NCBI RefSeq assembly: GCF_947632445.1
Contig: NZ_CANRPM010000014.1
Span: 1 to 57,806 of the forward strand
DNA from: an uncultured Bacteroides sp.
GTDB lineage: Bacteria; Bacteroidota; Bacteroidia; Bacteroidales; Bacteroidaceae
Length of the DNA: 57,806 bases
Direction of reading: 5' to 3'
The notes beneath the pieces were generated by a model that saw only the letters and a list, made by a program, of their open reading frames with translations, did not search any database and was not told where the DNA came from. Numbering within the stretch: position 1 is the first letter of the stretch; each line of letters starts with the position of its first letter. Shown here piece after piece: positions 10,220-18,693 of the stretch. The position numbers were made by a program, and so were the translations under genes.

Positions 10220-10906
10220 TTATTTGAGTTTGGCAATGACGGTCTGGTTACCCGTTGTCACTTGTCCTAACTTGACAAGAACTTCTGTACCCAAAGGCAG
10301 GTACACATCCACACGCGAGCCGAACTTGATGAAACCCATGTGTTCGTCGATGTAGCATTCCTCGCCCGGCTCGGCGTAGGTAACGATGCGGCGTGCCATC
10401 GCTCCGGCTATCTGACGGGTCATTATTTCCACTCCTTCGGGCGTCTCGATGATTACCGTCGATCGCTCGTTGTCCGTGCTGGCTTTCGGCAGCCATGCTT
10501 TCATAAACCTGCCGTTTTGGCGCCCCACCTTCTTGATGGTTCCGTCTACGGGATACCAGTTGGCGTGTACGTTGACCAGACTCATAAAGATGGAAATCAT
10601 CAGGCGTCGGTCGTGGAAGTACTCATTTTCCTCGACTTCTTCGATGACGACCACTTTCCCGTCGGCCGGAGCTACCACGATCTTTTCAGTGTCTTGACCG
10701 AAAAGACGTATCGGGCAACGGAAGAAATTTACCAATATACCGTACACAATAAGGCTGAAGACTCCTACAATATAAAATGGTACTTTATTATTTAATCCGA
10801 AATATAAGGCGGAGTTGACTACCAATAGCAGCAACAGGCTTCCAATCAGCGTCTGAGTTCCTTCACGGTGTATGTGTATCTTTTTTAGTCTTTTTAGTCT
10901 GCCCAT
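10220..10906 (-). CDS. psd: Phosphatidylserine decarboxylase, short soluble-type proenzyme
   Basis: A 228-aa proenzyme that decarboxylates phosphatidylserine to phosphatidylethanolamine. Two N-terminal hydrophobic stretches (residues 19-60) anchor it in the membrane. Catalytic-region landmarks are [19 protein letters not shown] and the self-cleavage site FGSRVD, where Gly196-Ser197 would be cut to form the pyruvoyl group. It is divergent from dnaE and followed immediately by pssA. Confidence 0.93.
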   Translation of the reverse strand: MGRLKRLKKIHIHREGTQTLIGSLLLLLVVNSALYFGLNNKVPFYIVGVFSLIVYGILVNFFRCPIRLFGQDTEKIVVAPADGKVVVIEEVEENEYFHDRRLMISIFMSLVNVHANWYPVDGTIKKVGRQNGRFMKAWLPKASTDNERSTVIIETPEGVEIMTRQIAGAMARRIVTYAEPGEECYIDEHMGFIKFGSRVDVYLPLGTEVLVKLGQVTTGNQTVIAKLK

Positions 10907-11017
10907 GTAAACCCGCGTTTATGGAGTTAGTAATTACTTGCAAAAATAGGGGTATTTTAAAACTCTAACAAGAAATTAGGGAAGAAATGCGCTTGCAAGT
11001 ATTTTTTTGAGGATTAT

Positions 11018-11049
11018 TTTGGCTGAAAAAGGGATAGATTGTACCTTTA
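11018..11049 (+). promoter_or_regulatory. Predicted dnaE promoter
   Basis: TTTG (11018-11021), a 20-bp spacer and TACCTTTA (11042-11049), a one-base departure from TAnnTTTG. A purine-rich GAAAGGA at 11061-11067 then lies 6 nt before the ATG at 11074 and decides the start. Confidence 0.5.
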
Positions 11050-11073
11050 TGCTCCAATTTGAAAGGAATGCTT

Positions 11074-14000
11074 ATGCAAGATTTTGTTCATCTACACGTA
11101 CATACCCAGTATTCGTTGCTCGACGGGCAGGCCAGCGTCAGCCGCCTGGTGGAAAAGGCTATCAAGGATGGGATGAAAGGTATCGCAATAACCGACCATG
11201 GCAATATGTTCGGCATTAAGGAATTTACCAACTACGTTAACAAGAAGAACGGTGGCCCGAAAGGAGAAATCAAGGATCTGAAGAAAAAGATGGCCGATAT
11301 CGAGAGCGGCAAGGAGGAGTGCGAGGACAAGGAAGCCGCACTGGCCGACTGTCGTGAGAAGATTGCTGCGGCAGAAGCCCGTATCTTCAAGCCCATTATC
11401 GGTTGCGAGATGTACGTGGCACGCCGCACGATGGACAAGAAGGAGGGAAAGCCCGACCAAAGTGGCTATCACTTGGTGGTGCTGGCCAAGAACGAAAAGG
11501 GCTACCACAACCTCATCAAGCTGGTGTCGCACGCCTGGACGCAAGGCTACTACATGCGTCCTCGCACTGACCGTAACGAACTGGAGAAGTATCACGAAGG
11601 TTTGATTGTCTGTTCCGCTTGCTTAGGTGGCGAAATCCCCAGGAAGATAGTCAACGACAAGCATGATGAGGCTGAAGAAGCAATCCGTTGGTACAAGAAC
11701 CTTTTCGGCGATGACTTCTACTTGGAGCTGCAACGCCACAAGGCCACCGTGCCGCGAGCTAATCACGAGGCTTATCCCATGCAGCAGAAGGTGAACGCCA
11801 AGCTGATGGAATACAGCAAGAAGTTCGGCATCAAGCTGATTTGTACGAATGATGTCCATTTCGTGGACGAGGAGAATGCCGAAGCCCACGACCGCCTGAT
11901 TTGTCTCAGTACGGGCAAGGATCTCGACGACCCCACCCGCATGTTATACACCAAGCAGGAGTGGATGAAGACCAAGGCCGAAATGAACGAACTTTTCGCC
12001 GACGTGCCTGAGGCACTTGCCAACACATTGGAAATTCTCGACAAGGTGGAGTTCTATTCCATCGACCATGCGCCCATCATGCCTACTTTCGCCATCCCTG
12101 AGGAATTCGGTACGGAGGAAGAATACCGCAAGAAATATACCGAACAGGACTTGTTCAACGAGTTCACCCGCAACGAGAACGGCGAGGTGGTGCTTGACGA
12201 AGAAGCCGCCAACGCCAAGATAAAGCGTTTGGGCGGCTACGAGAAGCTGTATCGTATCAAGTTAGAGGCCGACTACTTAGCCAAGCTGGCTTTCGATGGG
12301 GCCAAACGTCTCTACGGTGACCCGTTGAGCGAGGAAGTGAAGGAACGGTTGGTGTTCGAGCTTTACATTATGAAGACCATGGGTTTCCCCGGTTACTTCC
12401 TTATCGTGCAGGACTTCATCAACGCTGCACGCACCCAGCTTGGCGTGTCCGTAGGACCCGGACGTGGTTCCGCTGCCGGTTCGGCTGTGGCCTACTGTTT
12501 GGGCATCACGAAGATAGACCCCATTCAGTACGACCTGCTATTCGAGCGTTTCCTGAACCCCGACCGTATCTCCCTCCCCGATATTGATGTGGACTTCGAT
12601 GACGACGGTCGTGGTGAGGTGCTCCGCTGGGTGACCGAGAAATACGGGCAGGAGAAAGTGGCACACATCATCACTTACGGAACAATGGCTACGAAGATGG
12701 CCCTCAAGGATGTGGCCCGTGTAGAGAAGCTTCCTTTGCCTGAGTCTGACCGCCTGTGCAGGTTAGTGCCCGACAAGATACCCGACAAGAAGCTGAACCT
12801 GCCTAATGCCATTGAATACGTGCCCGAGTTGCGGGCGGCCGAGGTATCGCCCGACCCATTGGTACGCGAGACCATCAAATACGCCAAGATGCTCGAAGGC
12901 AACGTGCGTGGTACGGGTGTGCACGCTTGCGGTACCATCATCTGCCGTGATGATATTACCGATTGGGTACCTGTCAGCACGGCCGATGACAAGGAGACAG
13001 GCGAGAAGATGCTTGTCACCCAATACGAAGGTTCGGTTATCGAGGATACCGGTCTGATCAAGATGGACTTTTTAGGGCTGAAGACCTTGTCGATTATAAA
13101 GGAAGCGGTGGAAAACATCCGTCTGCATCGCGGCATTGAGATTGATATTGACAAAATATCCATTAACGATCCTGCTACTTATAAGCTTTATTGCGACGGC
13201 CGCACCATCGGAACCTTTCAATTTGAGTCGGCCGGTATGCAGAAATACCTGCGTGAGCTCCAGCCCAGTACGTTTGAAGACCTTATCGCCATGAACGCCC
13301 TCTACCGTCCGGGGCCTATGGATTACATTCCCGATTTCATTGACCGGAAATGGGGACGCAAGCCCATCGAATACGATATTCCCATCATGGAGAAGTACCT
13401 GAAGGATACTTACGGCATCACCGTCTATCAGGAGCAGGTGATGTTGCTTTCCCGTTTGCTGGCCGACTTCACCCGCGGTGAGTCCGATGCTCTTCGTAAG
13501 GCGATGGGCAAGAAGCTGCGCGACAAGCTGGATCACATGAAGCCGAAGTTCATCTCTGGCGGGCAGAAGAACGGGCATGACCCTAAAGTATTGGAGAAAA
13601 TCTGGGCCGACTGGGAGAAGTTTGCTTCTTATGCTTTCAATAAGTCGCACGCCACGTGTTACTCTTGGGTGGCCTACCAGACAGCCTATCTGAAGGCTAA
13701 TTATCCTGCCGAGTATATGGCTGCCGTTATGAACCGAAGCCTTTCAGACATCACCACAATCACCAAACTGATGGACGAATGTAAATCAATGGGCATTAAG
13801 GTGCTGGGGCCTGATGTAAACGAGAGTAACTTGAAGTTCACGGTCAACCGCGACGGTAACATCCGTTTCGGACTGGGTGCTGTGAAAGGAGTAGGAGAAG
13901 GAGCTGTACAAAGCATTATGGAAGAACGCACGAAGAACGGTCCCTATACGGGTATCTTCGATTTTGTGCAGCGTGTCAATCTCAATGCCTGCAACAGGAA

Positions 14001-14871
14001 GAACCTCGAGTGCCTGGCATTGGCCGGCGGTTTCGACAGCTTCCCTGAATTGCGCCGCGAACAGTATTTCGCTCTCAACTCTAAGGGAGAAGTTTTCCTG
14101 GAGTCACTTATTCGCTACGGCAACCGTTACCAGGTCGACAAGGCTACAGCAACCATTTCGCTTTTCGGTGATGAGAACATGGTGGATATAGCCACGCCTG
14201 AAGTACCTGATGCCGAACGTTGGAGTGATCTTGATCGTCTGAACAAGGAACGTGAGTTAGTAGGTATCTATCTTTCCGCCCATCCGTTGGACGAGTATGC
14301 CGTCGTATTGGAGCATGTGTGCAATACTCACATGGCTGAACTCGAAAATAAGGAAGCGCTCGTAGGACGCGAAATTACTATGGGCGGTATCGTTACTGCT
14401 GTGCGCCGGGGTACCAGCAAGAACGGCAACCCCTATGGCATTGCTAAAATAGAAGATTATTCCGGTGCGGCCGAGATACCGTTCTTCGGTAATGACTGGG
14501 TCACTTATCAGGGCTATTTGGGCGAACGTACCTTCCTCTATATAAAGGCACGCTGCCAGCCTAAGCAGTGGAAGCAGAACGAACTGGAGCTGAAGATTAC
14601 CTCCATTGAGTTGCTGCCCGATGTCAAGGAGAGTTTGATTGGCAAGATCACCATCTTTATCCCGCTCACGGTGCTCAACACGGAATTAGTGAACGAACTG
14701 GCGGGTCTTACGAAAGAACATCCCGGTTCTACGGAACTCTACGTCAAGGTATTCGACCCCAAGTCGAAGATGACGCTCGACATGGTGTCGCGTCCGGTGA
14801 AACTCTCTGTGGGACGTGAGTTGATTTCTTATTTAAAAGAACGCCCGGAACTGGATTTCCAAATAAATTAG
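11074..14871 (+). CDS. dnaE: DNA polymerase III alpha subunit
   Basis: A 1265-aa replicative polymerase. The N-terminal PHP domain begins DFVHLHVHTQYSLLDG. The polymerase core has VGPGRGSAAGS, and PDIDVDFDDDGRG with the catalytic aspartates, followed by GTGVHACG and MNALYRPGP. Later come a helix-hairpin-helix region (GLGAVKGVGEGAV) and an OB-fold (VGREITMGGIVTAVRR). The start at 11074 is chosen over upstream TTG/ATG codons because GAAAGGA precedes it at the right spacing. It stands alone and is divergent from psd. Confidence 0.97.
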   Translation: MQDFVHLHVHTQYSLLDGQASVSRLVEKAIKDGMKGIAITDHGNMFGIKEFTNYVNKKNGGPKGEIKDLKKKMADIESGKEECEDKEAALADCREKIAAAEARIFKPIIGCEMYVARRTMDKKEGKPDQSGYHLVVLAKNEKGYHNLIKLVSHAWTQGYYMRPRTDRNELEKYHEGLIVCSACLGGEIPRKIVNDKHDEAEEAIRWYKNLFGDDFYLELQRHKATVPRANHEAYPMQQKVNAKLMEYSKKFGIKLICTNDVHFVDEENAEAHDRLICLSTGKDLDDPTRMLYTKQEWMKTKAEMNELFADVPEALANTLEILDKVEFYSIDHAPIMPTFAIPEEFGTEEEYRKKYTEQDLFNEFTRNENGEVVLDEEAANAKIKRLGGYEKLYRIKLEADYLAKLAFDGAKRLYGDPLSEEVKERLVFELYIMKTMGFPGYFLIVQDFINAARTQLGVSVGPGRGSAAGSAVAYCLGITKIDPIQYDLLFERFLNPDRISLPDIDVDFDDDGRGEVLRWVTEKYGQEKVAHIITYGTMATKMALKDVARVEKLPLPESDRLCRLVPDKIPDKKLNLPNAIEYVPELRAAEVSPDPLVRETIKYAKMLEGNVRGTGVHACGTIICRDDITDWVPVSTADDKETGEKMLVTQYEGSVIEDTGLIKMDFLGLKTLSIIKEAVENIRLHRGIEIDIDKISINDPATYKLYCDGRTIGTFQFESAGMQKYLRELQPSTFEDLIAMNALYRPGPMDYIPDFIDRKWGRKPIEYDIPIMEKYLKDTYGITVYQEQVMLLSRLLADFTRGESDALRKAMGKKLRDKLDHMKPKFISGGQKNGHDPKVLEKIWADWEKFASYAFNKSHATCYSWVAYQTAYLKANYPAEYMAAVMNRSLSDITTITKLMDECKSMGIKVLGPDVNESNLKFTVNRDGNIRFGLGAVKGVGEGAVQSIMEERTKNGPYTGIFDFVQRVNLNACNRKNLECLALAGGFDSFPELRREQYFALNSKGEVFLESLIRYGNRYQVDKATATISLFGDENMVDIATPEVPDAERWSDLDRLNKERELVGIYLSAHPLDEYAVVLEHVCNTHMAELENKEALVGREITMGGIVTAVRRGTSKNGNPYGIAKIEDYSGAAEIPFFGNDWVTYQGYLGERTFLYIKARCQPKQWKQNELELKITSIELLPDVKESLIGKITIFIPLTVLNTELVNELAGLTKEHPGSTELYVKVFDPKSKMTLDMVSRPVKLSVGRELISYLKERPELDFQIN

Positions 14872-14931
14872 TTCTCTTTAAATAAGATAGGAGGCAGTTC
14901 GGAAATAATCAAACTGAAAATACCATTTTCA

Positions 14932-14963
14932 TTTGCTTCTCCGCTTACCTTTTTCTATCTTTG
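14932..14963 (+). promoter_or_regulatory. Predicted trxA promoter
   Basis: TTTG (14932-14935), a 20-bp spacer and a perfect TATCTTTG (14956-14963), about 70 nt before the thioredoxin ATG. Confidence 0.65.
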
Positions 14964-15032
14964 CCCATCAATCAGTATAAAAATGATTTGGAAATAACTT
15001 AATAATAATCAATAAATTAAAACCTTAAGACA

Positions 15033-15347
15033 ATGGCATTGGAAATTACTGACAGCAATTATCAGGCTATGCTCGCAGAGAAAACGCCTGTAGTGATAGA
15101 TTTTTGGGCACCGTGGTGCGGACCTTGCAAGATGGTAGCTCCCATTATCGAGGAACTGGCAGCCGAATATGAAGGCAAGGTACTCATCGGCAAGTGCGAC
15201 GTAGACGAGAATAATGATGTAGCTGCCGAATTTGGTATTCGCAATATCCCTACCGTCCTGTTCTTCAAGGACGGCAAGCTGATAGACAAGCAGGTGGGTT
15301 CTGCTCCTAAATCAACTTATGCGGCTAAAATCAACGCGTTGTTATAA
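15033..15347 (+). CDS. trxA: Thioredoxin
   Basis: A 104-aa cytoplasmic thiol-disulfide reductase. The active site WCGPCK sits in VIDFWAPWCGPCKMVAP near residue 30, and the cis-proline loop is RNIPTVLFF. Length and order match classical thioredoxin, with no signal peptide. A strong promoter and a downstream terminator flank it, so it appears to be transcribed alone. Confidence 0.95.
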   Translation: MALEITDSNYQAMLAEKTPVVIDFWAPWCGPCKMVAPIIEELAAEYEGKVLIGKCDVDENNDVAAEFGIRNIPTVLFFKDGKLIDKQVGSAPKSTYAAKINALL

Positions 15348-15361
15348 ATCATGATTGGGTG

Positions 15362-15426
15362 GTTGCAAATGGGGTGCTTCCCTGAGAAGGAACGACCGCA
15401 TTTGCGGCCTTTGTCACTTTTTTTAA
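15362..15426 (+). terminator. Rho-independent terminator after trxA
   Basis: GCAAATG (15365-15371) pairs with CATTTGC (15399-15405), extended by GG/CC pairs, and a run of seven T follows at 15418-15424. Confidence 0.65.
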
Positions 15427-15438
15427 TCATTCAACAGC

Positions 15439-15774
15439 ATGGGAACAGCAGACGAATTCTTGCAGGATGATTTGGATGACGAAAAGACCATTGAGTTCAT
15501 CAAAAACTATCTGCCGCAGGACTTAAAGGATAAATTTTCCGACGACGAACTGTATTACTTTCTCGACCTGATAGACGAGTACTATGTAGAGAGCGGAATC
15601 CTCGATGCACAGCCCGATAAAGACGGCTATATAGTTATTGATTTGGAGAAGATTGTGGACTATATCATCAAGGAAGCCCGTAAGGACGAAATGGGTGAAT
15701 ATGACCCCGAAGAGTTGCTATTCGTTGTTCAGGGCGAAATGGAATACACCGACTCATTGAGCGGCAACAAATAA
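15439..15774 (+). CDS. Conserved acidic protein of unknown function
   Basis: A 111-aa, strongly acidic, soluble protein (MGTADEFLQDDLDDEKTI at the N-terminus; LKDKFSDDELYYFLDLIDEYY; DKDGYIVIDLEKIVDYIIKEARKDE). It has no signal peptide, membrane segment or recognised catalytic motif. It seems to be a Bacteroidales-conserved protein, but I cannot name a family. A hairpin with a short T tract follows (15798-15844). Confidence 0.8.
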   Translation: MGTADEFLQDDLDDEKTIEFIKNYLPQDLKDKFSDDELYYFLDLIDEYYVESGILDAQPDKDGYIVIDLEKIVDYIIKEARKDEMGEYDPEELLFVVQGEMEYTDSLSGNK

Positions 15775-15797
15775 GCCGACAATTTTCCCTTTCCCGT

Positions 15798-15844
15798 TCA
15801 TGCCGTGTTTCGTTGCTCTCTGACGAAGCACGGCATGACGTTTT
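15798..15844 (+). terminator. Strong hairpin with T tract
   Basis: TCATGCCGTGTTTCGT (15798-15813) pairs almost perfectly with ACGAAGCACGGCATGA (15823-15838), followed by CGTTTT. The right arm is also the first unit of the 23-bp repeat. Confidence 0.6.
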
Positions 15845-15935
15845 CATGAAGCACTTCCTGAGGTCGTCATAAAGCACTTTCTGAGAGGGTGAGAAAGCAC
15901 TTCGTCAGAGGGTGACGAAGCACTGTCTTAGAAGG
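15822..15935. repeat. Degenerate 23-bp tandem repeat, five units
   Basis: Units begin at 15822, 15845, 15868, 15891 and 15914. Each holds the core GAAGCACTT or a close variant and most end near GAGGGTG or GTCGT. The period is exactly 23 bp across all five. A related array with the same period lies at 56440-56551. Confidence 0.7.
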
Positions 15936-15941
15936 CCTGTC

Positions 15942-16160
15942 TTATGCTTGTGGCGTGTTCAGGACGAAGAACACAGCGGTGGCTATTAGAATGAGTCCCA
16001 GCACGCCGTAGAACAGGCGGGCCTGGCGACGTCCCACGTTGCGTACAATGAACTGCGTGTTGTGGGCCGTGAAGAACCAGTTCCAGTCCAGCAGGGCTGC
16101 CAGCAGACTGATGATACCCGCAACGGCGAAAATACCTTGTATCAAATATTGGCTGATCAT
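15942..16160 (-). CDS. Small two-helix membrane protein, Imm17-like
   Basis: A 72-aa protein with two transmembrane helices (YLIQGIFAVAGIISLLAALL and LFYGVLGLILIATAVFFVL) joined by a loop ending in NVGRRQAR. The layout resembles small 'immunity 17' family membrane proteins, but that name does not prove a toxin partner here. No toxin gene is adjacent. It lies 7 nt after tsaE on the same strand and is probably cotranscribed with it. Confidence 0.65.
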   Translation of the reverse strand: MISQYLIQGIFAVAGIISLLAALLDWNWFFTAHNTQFIVRNVGRRQARLFYGVLGLILIATAVFFVLNTPQA

Positions 16161-16167
16161 GGCGTGA

Positions 16168-16593
16168 TTAGGCTAATTCTTCCAGTGTCAGGCGGCGTGC
16201 ACCGTTTTCCACTTCTTCGATGGTTACTTTCACCGTATTACCCGGCAGTAGCTCTTCAATCAGTTCGGGCCATTCGACGAGGCAGACAGCACCGCTGTAG
16301 AAGTAATCCTCGTATCCCATATCATACACTTCTTCGAGCTTTTTGATACGGTAGAAATCGAAGTGGTAGATAAGCTCTCCGGCCAGGTCGGAACGATATT
16401 CGTTGACGATGGCGAAAGTGGGTGATGTGACGACATCGCTCACACCCAGTTCTTCACAGACTGCTTTGATGAAGGTGGTCTTTCCTGCACCCATCTTGCC
16501 GTAAAAAGCAAAAACGGTATTGTCACCCATGGCTTCGACAAACCGGCGGGCGGCTTCGTGAATATGGTCTAAGGATTGGATGTTGATTTCCAT
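16168..16593 (-). CDS. tsaE: tRNA threonylcarbamoyladenosine biosynthesis ATPase
   Basis: A 141-aa P-loop ATPase that works with TsaB and TsaD to make t6A37 in ANN-decoding tRNAs. Walker A is [10 protein letters not shown], followed by the family signatures [19 protein letters not shown], and [14 protein letters not shown]. Length is normal. A TATATTTG -7 element on the reverse strand at 16746-16753 could drive it with a leader of about 145 nt. Confidence 0.93.
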   Translation of the reverse strand: MEINIQSLDHIHEAARRFVEAMGDNTVFAFYGKMGAGKTTFIKAVCEELGVSDVVTSPTFAIVNEYRSDLAGELIYHFDFYRIKKLEEVYDMGYEDYFYSGAVCLVEWPELIEELLPGNTVKVTIEEVENGARRLTLEELA

Positions 16594-16901
16594 TGTAGCT
16601 TTTATTAGGTTTTTATCGACTTGACTTAACCAATTAAGGAATAAACTTTTAGCGAATTATTTTTAAGAAATAGAAGTAACGATTTAGTAATCGTACAAAT
16701 TTTAGTGTTTTACACTGTTATGCTGTCAAATAATTCTTTCGGAAACAAATATAATATGTTTCCCCGAAAGTGGAAAGCAAAATAGATATTTTTTCGGGAA
16801 TTGGACTTTTGTACTTAGTCTAAAATGTTCTCGGAATATTATAATAGGTCTTTAGTTGTATAACATTCTTTTTAAATCATTCAAATCACTTACTTTGGTA
16901 T
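16594..16901. other. AT-rich intergenic region
   Basis: No gene seen. It holds the leftward -7 element TATATTTG (16753-16746) and a hairpin CTTTCGGAAAC / GTTTCCCCGAAAG (about 16736-16769) that overlaps it. The base composition drops sharply here at the start of an AT-rich islet. Confidence 0.5.
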
Positions 16902-17981
16902 TTAACGAACGAGTAAAGAATCTTTAGGTTCATCTATTTTCCATATATCTGCATTGCCATCCTCTAAATATTCATCAAAAATAGAGATCGCACGATTTAT
17001 TACAACTGCATTTTTTCGAAACATCGAACATCTTGAAGCGTCATTATCTTTGCACAATTTAGGATTGCCACACTTTTTGTATAGTTTACAGAACACATCC
17101 CCTTCCATTGTTTCCGCTTGCCATTTACATATTTGACAATCTCTTTTCAAATATCCGTCAAGATATGCTTTGACTTTTCCAACCATATACATCTCACTAC
17201 TGATAGGGGAATATATGCAATCATCGTATGGCATACTTATTTCATAGATACCTTTTCGATGTTGGTCATAATTTCTACAAGATATGTCCCTTTCGACATA
17301 ACTCTTTAAAGTAGGATATAATACATATTTTTGGAAAGGCCGCACAACTTTATTCACGGGAGATCCATCACGTTTAAAATTGTACAGTCTAACCTTTTCG
17401 CCTTCTATTAATTCATTAGATTTTACAATATCCAGAATATCTTCTTCTGATTGGATGGCAAGTTCAATAATCCGAATACCCGAACTTTTTTTCTCTTGAC
17501 TACACTCATGTGTCACAAAGATTTCAATAAAAATCGGAGAATTAGGATAAGCATCGCTTTCGCAATATAAATCAGCAATAAAACCTCCATACCTATATTC
17601 TCGAATGCATTTTGAGTAATATTTTTTTAAGTCAAATTGCTCTCTTATCGTTCCGTTACAACTCATTTTGTCATAAAATGCACAACTGCTATATCTATCG
17701 CATTTCCCGTAATTATTCATAGATAACATAATGGTTTCATTTTTATTAAACCAATCCATTATCATTCTCTCGGCAATGGAATGCAGATATTTGTCATAAG
17801 AACATTTGTCTGCCTTATGCGCAAAGTGCCACTTACGGCTATTCCCGCGTTTGGGAATCATCTCTTTATGACAGTAAGGGCAGAAATACTGCTGATTGTT
17901 CAAATCATTAGTCTTTTGTATATCAATAATACTATTGTTTATATCAAGAGCAAAACGTTGATATTTGTGGGAAGATTGCAT
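16902..17981 (-). CDS. CoiA-like zinc-finger and nuclease-fold protein
   Basis: A 359-aa protein. The N-terminus has CPYCHKEMIPKRGN followed by RKWHFAHK, the Cys-pair plus WHFAH pattern of CoiA-family proteins. The middle (YGGFIADLYCES, then PIFIEIFVTHECSQEKKSSGIRI) fits the D...E-I-x-x-TH core of the PD-(D/E)XK nuclease-like domain in that family. The C-terminus adds a cysteine-rich cluster (DCQICKW, FCKLYKKCGNPKLCKDN, SRCSMF) that may bind another metal. CoiA itself acts in competence, but distant members occur broadly. Codon and base use are AT-rich compared with neighbours, suggesting acquisition. Confidence 0.7.
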   Translation of the reverse strand: MQSSHKYQRFALDINNSIIDIQKTNDLNNQQYFCPYCHKEMIPKRGNSRKWHFAHKADKCSYDKYLHSIAERMIMDWFNKNETIMLSMNNYGKCDRYSSCAFYDKMSCNGTIREQFDLKKYYSKCIREYRYGGFIADLYCESDAYPNSPIFIEIFVTHECSQEKKSSGIRIIELAIQSEEDILDIVKSNELIEGEKVRLYNFKRDGSPVNKVVRPFQKYVLYPTLKSYVERDISCRNYDQHRKGIYEISMPYDDCIYSPISSEMYMVGKVKAYLDGYLKRDCQICKWQAETMEGDVFCKLYKKCGNPKLCKDNDASRCSMFRKNAVVINRAISIFDEYLEDGNADIWKIDEPKDSLLVR

Positions 17982-17995
17982 ATCATAAAAAGCTA

Positions 17996-18418
17996 TTAAT
18001 AAACTCCTTCTTTTTCTCGGATTACACCGATATTATCATCTGAAGAAATCGATTTAGTGATAAGTACTTGATCAAAATTTTTATGCCCTACTTGTATCTG
18101 CCCATCGGAAAACACATATAAAAAAGCATTTTTAAAAGTTTTCTTATAAACTAATTTCCCTTTTTTATCAACAACCTTAATCTTGACTCTATATTTGTCA
18201 GAAATGAAATAATCTGGTGTTATTGACTTGAATGAAATCGTAACATTTTCATAAAACTGCCCTTCAATGTCAAGGTATGCTACTTTACGTACAACCTCCA
18301 TATCGGTTAGTGGTTTCGCTGTTCCTGGTTCATTTTGGGCAAATGCCCAAGAGGTCGTAAAAAACATTACTACAAACAAAACAAATATCTTTACCTTGTC
18401 GGATACATTCGCATTCAT
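17996..18418 (-). CDS. Small exported protein of unknown function
   Basis: About 140 aa from MNANVSDKV (18418); an ATG at 18430 is also possible. A signal peptide runs through FVLFVVMFFTTSWAFAQ. The mature part is beta-rich and basic (DIEGQFYENVTISFKS, YRVKIKVVDKKGKLVYKKTFKN, FSDGQIQVGHKNF). No family is recognised. It lies 14 nt upstream of the CoiA-like gene on the same strand and shares its AT-rich composition, so the two probably arrived together. A structured RNA lies just upstream. Confidence 0.65.
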   Translation of the reverse strand: MNANVSDKVKIFVLFVVMFFTTSWAFAQNEPGTAKPLTDMEVVRKVAYLDIEGQFYENVTISFKSITPDYFISDKYRVKIKVVDKKGKLVYKKTFKNAFLYVFSDGQIQVGHKNFDQVLITKSISSDDNIGVIREKEGVY

Positions 18419-18449
18419 AATTTCTTCCATAACGTCATTATTTGTGATA

Positions 18450-18622
18450 ATAAAAAGCGCAGACATTCGCCATACGCTTCACGGTTCACCACAAACCACA
18501 ACTAAATATGGGAAGCCTGCGCCCATATCCGGGGCAGTCCCAATATTAGTTGTTGCTCTTTACTTGTGGTGGTGACTGTGAAGCTATCGAGCAATATGTC
18601 TTGAAAAGGGGCATACCCAATC
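18450..18622 (-). ncRNA. Candidate rod-shaped non-coding RNA (6S-like architecture)
   Basis: Positions 18462-18600 form one continuous rod: GACAT/ATGTC, GCTTCAC/GTGAAGC, CACCACAAG/TTTGTGGTG, CAACTAATAT/ATATTTAGTTG, TGGGA/TCCCA and an apical CTGCCCC...GGGCGCAG loop. On the reverse strand a -7 element TACTTTTG (18636-18629) precedes it, and GCGC followed by five T sits at the 3' end (18459-18452), as expected for a terminated RNA. No SRP-RNA GGAAG/AGCAG motif is present. A 6S-type RNA is a reasonable guess from shape alone. Confidence 0.55.
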
Positions 18623-18693
18623 CAAGTACAAAAGTAATGAAAAAATTTGAGATAAGTTCTTTTTTCTGCGGATTTATTATTATACTTCGTAGC

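Noticed and set aside
11059..11073. TTG and ATG starts upstream of the chosen dnaE start
   Set aside because: The purine-rich ribosome-binding sequence 11061-11067 overlaps or abuts those codons and is best spaced for the ATG at 11074, where DnaE homology begins.
15822..15935. CRISPR-like array
   Set aside because: Units are contiguous and degenerate with no unique spacers, and no cas genes are present.
18462..18600. Signal recognition particle RNA
   Set aside because: The apical loop lacks the conserved GGAAG/AGCAG asymmetric-loop sequence of SRP RNA.
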